This document shows, piece by piece, positions 44,298-46,106 of a stretch of DNA of 46,106 nucleotides. The DNA is taken from positions 58,692 to 104,797 of the forward strand of contig CAKMZB010000007.1 in assembly GCA_929200315.1 (NCBI GenBank), in the 5' to 3' direction. Position 1 is the stretch's first letter. The number at the start of each line of letters is the position of its first letter. This DNA is from an uncultured Alphaproteobacteria bacterium. Lineage in GTDB: Bacteria; Pseudomonadota; Alphaproteobacteria; Rhizobiales; Rhizobiaceae. The position numbers were made by a program, and so were the translations under genes. The notes beneath the pieces are model-generated. The model was given only the letters and a program-made list of their open reading frames with translations, was not told the origin of the DNA and ran no database searches.

Positions 44298-45089
44298 ATG
44301 AAAGCCCTCGTTGCCGTCACAACAGACCTCAAACATGTCGATCCCTACGATTGGCACGCCACCCCCGCACCCTACATAAATGCAGCCGTGGATAGCGCTG
44401 ACGTTATGCCATTGCTGGTGCCCTCACTCGCCGAGAAGCTGGATATCGGCACGTTGCTCGATCGTGTGGACGGGGTTCTCGTTACCGGCTCACGCTCCAA
44501 CGTGCACCCCTCCAACTACAAAGTCGGACCAACGGACGACCACGCGCCCTTCGACCCGGCACGGGATGCGACCACCCTTCCCCTGATCCGTGCGGCGATT
44601 GAGCGCGGTGTGCCATTGCTGGCAATATGTCGCGGCATCCAGGAGCTGAACGTCGCGCTTGGTGGCTCGATCACAGCCGCCTTCCAGAAGAACCGCAAGA
44701 TCGAGGGCCACAGCTACCCCTGGGAGGGGACGTTGGACGAGCGTTTTGAATTGGCCCACGGCATCCGGGTAAAGGACGGCTCGTGCCTCGACACGATCCT
44801 GCGCGATCACGCGGCGGCTGGGTCGATCCCGGTCAACTCACTCCACACCCAGGCCCTCGACCAGCTTGGCGAACGCATAGTGGTGGAGGCGGAAGCGGAA
44901 GATGGCACGGTGGAAGCAGTCAGCGTTTCCGGTGCACCAGGCTTCGTGATCGGCGTCCAGTGGCATCCGGAATATTGGGCCGTTGCAGGCAAGCGAAAAG
45001 ACGGGCCATCTGCGGCGATTTTCAAGGCCTTTGGCGAGGCCGCCCGCGCCCATGCCGCAGGCAAATCCAACCGGGCGGCGGCGGCATGA
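44298..45089 (+). CDS. Class I glutamine amidotransferase-like hydrolase (peptidase C26, PuuD-like)
   Basis: The 263-residue protein has the triad of the gamma-glutamyl-gamma-aminobutyrate hydrolase family: Cys111 in LLAICRGIQELNVALGG, His223 and Glu225 in GVQWHPEY, plus an oxyanion VTGSRSNVHPSNY segment. PuuD removes glutamate from gamma-glutamyl-GABA in putrescine breakdown, but no puu genes are seen. It starts a four-gene operon with a YrhK-like protein and nitrile hydratase. No clear ribosome-binding site precedes the ATG, so a leaderless or weakly initiated mRNA is possible. Cleavage of a gamma-glutamyl product of nitrile or amide metabolism is a guess from context. Confidence 0.88.
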   Translation: MKALVAVTTDLKHVDPYDWHATPAPYINAAVDSADVMPLLVPSLAEKLDIGTLLDRVDGVLVTGSRSNVHPSNYKVGPTDDHAPFDPARDATTLPLIRAAIERGVPLLAICRGIQELNVALGGSITAAFQKNRKIEGHSYPWEGTLDERFELAHGIRVKDGSCLDTILRDHAAAGSIPVNSLHTQALDQLGERIVVEAEAEDGTVEAVSVSGAPGFVIGVQWHPEYWAVAGKRKDGPSAAIFKAFGEAARAHAAGKSNRAAAA

Positions 45090-45319
45090 GCGGCGGCGAG
45101 AAGTCATTCCTGGAGCTAATCGTCACTGAATATCGTCACCTCCATCTCTCCATCGGTATTCTGGGAAACGCCCTCTTCCTCATAGGTTCGGTGCTGTTCT
45201 TCAAATCTTTCGAAGCCTGGCAGGAAACGGCGGTCTGGCTCTTCGTCATCGGCTCGGCACTCATGCTCATTGGTGCGCTGGGCAAAGCCGCGCAAGACAT
45301 TCTGGAGAACACCAAATGA
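45086..45319 (+). CDS. Small YrhK-like membrane protein
   Basis: The 77-residue protein has two predicted membrane helices ([19 protein letters not shown] and [18 protein letters not shown]). The start, [15 protein letters not shown], resembles YrhK-domain proteins. It overlaps the preceding stop by ATGA and its own stop overlaps nthA by ATGA. Function unknown. It is shorter than most annotation cut-offs but its coupling on both sides supports it as a real gene. Confidence 0.82.
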   Translation: MSGGEKSFLELIVTEYRHLHLSIGILGNALFLIGSVLFFKSFEAWQETAVWLFVIGSALMLIGALGKAAQDILENTK

Positions 45320-45909
45320 GTGACCACGACCATGACCACTCGCATCTGAGCAAAATGGATGCACGCGTGCGGGCGCTGGAAAGCCTGTTGACCGAAAAGG
45401 GGTATATTGAACCCGCCGCCCTTGACCGGATCATCGAGACCTATGAGCACCGCATCGGCCCGCAAAACGGGGCGCGTGTGGTGGCGAAGGCCTGGACCGA
45501 TCCTCATTTTGCAAAATGGCTGGAGGAAGACGCGACGGCCGCGATCCATTCCCTCGGTTACACCTCCCGCCAGGGGGAACATATGGTGGCACTCTTCAAC
45601 ACGCCTGCTACCCACCACATGGTCGTTTGCACACTTTGCTCCTGCTACCCTTGGAGCGTGCTTGGCCTGCCGCCAACCTGGTACAAATCCCCGCCCTATC
45701 GCGCCCGCGCCGTTTCTGATCCGCGTGGCGTACTCGCCGATTTTGGCATCACATTGCCGGATGGCACGTCGGTGGAGGTTCATGATTCTACAGCGGAAAT
45801 CCGCTACCTCGTCATCCCCATGCGCCCCGATGGCACGGATGATCTCGACGAAAATGCCCTCGCTGCTCTCGTCTCCCGCAACGCCATGATCGGCACGGCG
45901 CTGTTATGA
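45316..45909 (+). CDS. nthA: Nitrile hydratase alpha subunit, cobalt type
   Basis: The 197-residue alpha subunit carries the metal-binding claw CTLCSC (Cys105, Cys108, Cys110, in [11 protein letters not shown]). The threonine is the usual mark of cobalt rather than iron enzymes. Cys108 and Cys110 are the residues oxidised to sulfinic and sulfenic acid in known enzymes. The enzyme hydrates nitriles to amides. Further family blocks are [35 protein letters not shown] and [14 protein letters not shown]. An unusual His/Asp-rich start (DHDHDHSH) could bind metal, as in some cobalt-type NthA proteins. No amidase is seen inside the window. Confidence 0.96.
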   Translation: MSDHDHDHSHLSKMDARVRALESLLTEKGYIEPAALDRIIETYEHRIGPQNGARVVAKAWTDPHFAKWLEEDATAAIHSLGYTSRQGEHMVALFNTPATHHMVVCTLCSCYPWSVLGLPPTWYKSPPYRARAVSDPRGVLADFGITLPDGTSVEVHDSTAEIRYLVIPMRPDGTDDLDENALAALVSRNAMIGTALL

Positions 45910-46106
45910 ACGGCGGGCAGGATCTTGGCGGGATGCACGGTTTCGGTCCAGTCATTGAAGAGACGAATGAGCCAAATTTCCACGCCGACTGGGAAGCCCG
46001 CGCCATGGCGATGGTGGTGGCGATGGGCGCTTGCGGCCAATGGAACATCGATCAGTCCCGGCACGCCCGCGAGAGCTTGCAGCCGGCTGATTACATGACC
46101 TTCCCC
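45906..46106 (+). CDS. nthB: Nitrile hydratase beta subunit, N-terminal part
   Basis: The first 67 codons ([20 protein letters not shown] to QPADYMTFP) match the start of nitrile hydratase beta: the [15 protein letters not shown] block, then [23 protein letters not shown] and [11 protein letters not shown]. The gene overlaps nthA by ATGA and runs off the right edge. The cobalt activator gene, which usually follows, would lie beyond the window. Confidence 0.95.
   Translation, partial: MNGGQDLGGMHGFGPVIEETNEPNFHADWEARAMAMVVAMGACGQWNIDQSRHARESLQPADYMTFP

Overview
The window reads as ordinary chromosome of an alphaproteobacterium, most likely of the Hyphomicrobiales (Rhizobiales) type. The evidence is a CpdR response regulator, a rhizobial-style heat-shock promoter (CTTG-N17-CCTAAAT) with a ROSE-like RNA thermometer before a small heat-shock gene, a CtrA-type box (TTAA-N7-TTAAC), an alphaproteobacterial elongation factor P start, and high GC (about 60% by eye). 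I see no phage, insertion sequence, CRISPR array or integrase. Genus cannot be fixed from the sequence alone.

Left part (1-7062): the 5' end of efp, an acyl-CoA synthetase, an unrecognised protein, tRNA-Val(GAC), cpdR, an N-formylglutamate amidohydrolase-family gene overlapping a HisN-type phosphatase, a lysophospholipase-like hydrolase, and a heat-regulated Hsp20 gene with its own terminator.

Central housekeeping part (7063-24841): gltBD (NADPH glutamate synthase), a DUF459/SGNH protein and an MltB-type lytic transglycosylase, galU and kdsD (envelope sugar precursors), nfeD-qmcA (SPFH membrane pair), hemH, an aldehyde dehydrogenase, an exported 5'-nucleotidase-family protein and a methyltransferase. 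A CtrA-type box lies between the divergent mltB-type gene and galU.

Right part (24862-46106) is catabolic and transport-rich. A PaaK-like adenylation protein and two membrane genes precede a long minus-strand block. In transcription order this block is a fused indolepyruvate ferredoxin oxidoreductase, enoyl-CoA hydratase, long-chain acyl-CoA synthetase, LivG, LivH, LivM, a Leu/Ile/Val-type binding protein and LivF. It looks like uptake of amino acids or similar acids joined to their conversion to acyl-CoA. Next to it is a complete TRAP transporter (dctPQM) whose binding protein resembles the 2-oxoacid (TakP) group and whose large permease carries a 328-residue soluble tail. The window ends in a tightly coupled plus-strand operon, a C26-type glutamine amidotransferase/hydrolase, a YrhK-like membrane protein and cobalt-type nitrile hydratase subunits alpha and beta, each start overlapping the previous stop by ATGA.

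The items most worth checking are the ROSE element, the CtrA box, the acid-handling supercluster with its odd TRAP permease, and the nitrile hydratase operon with its unusual partners and upstream 14-bp palindrome.
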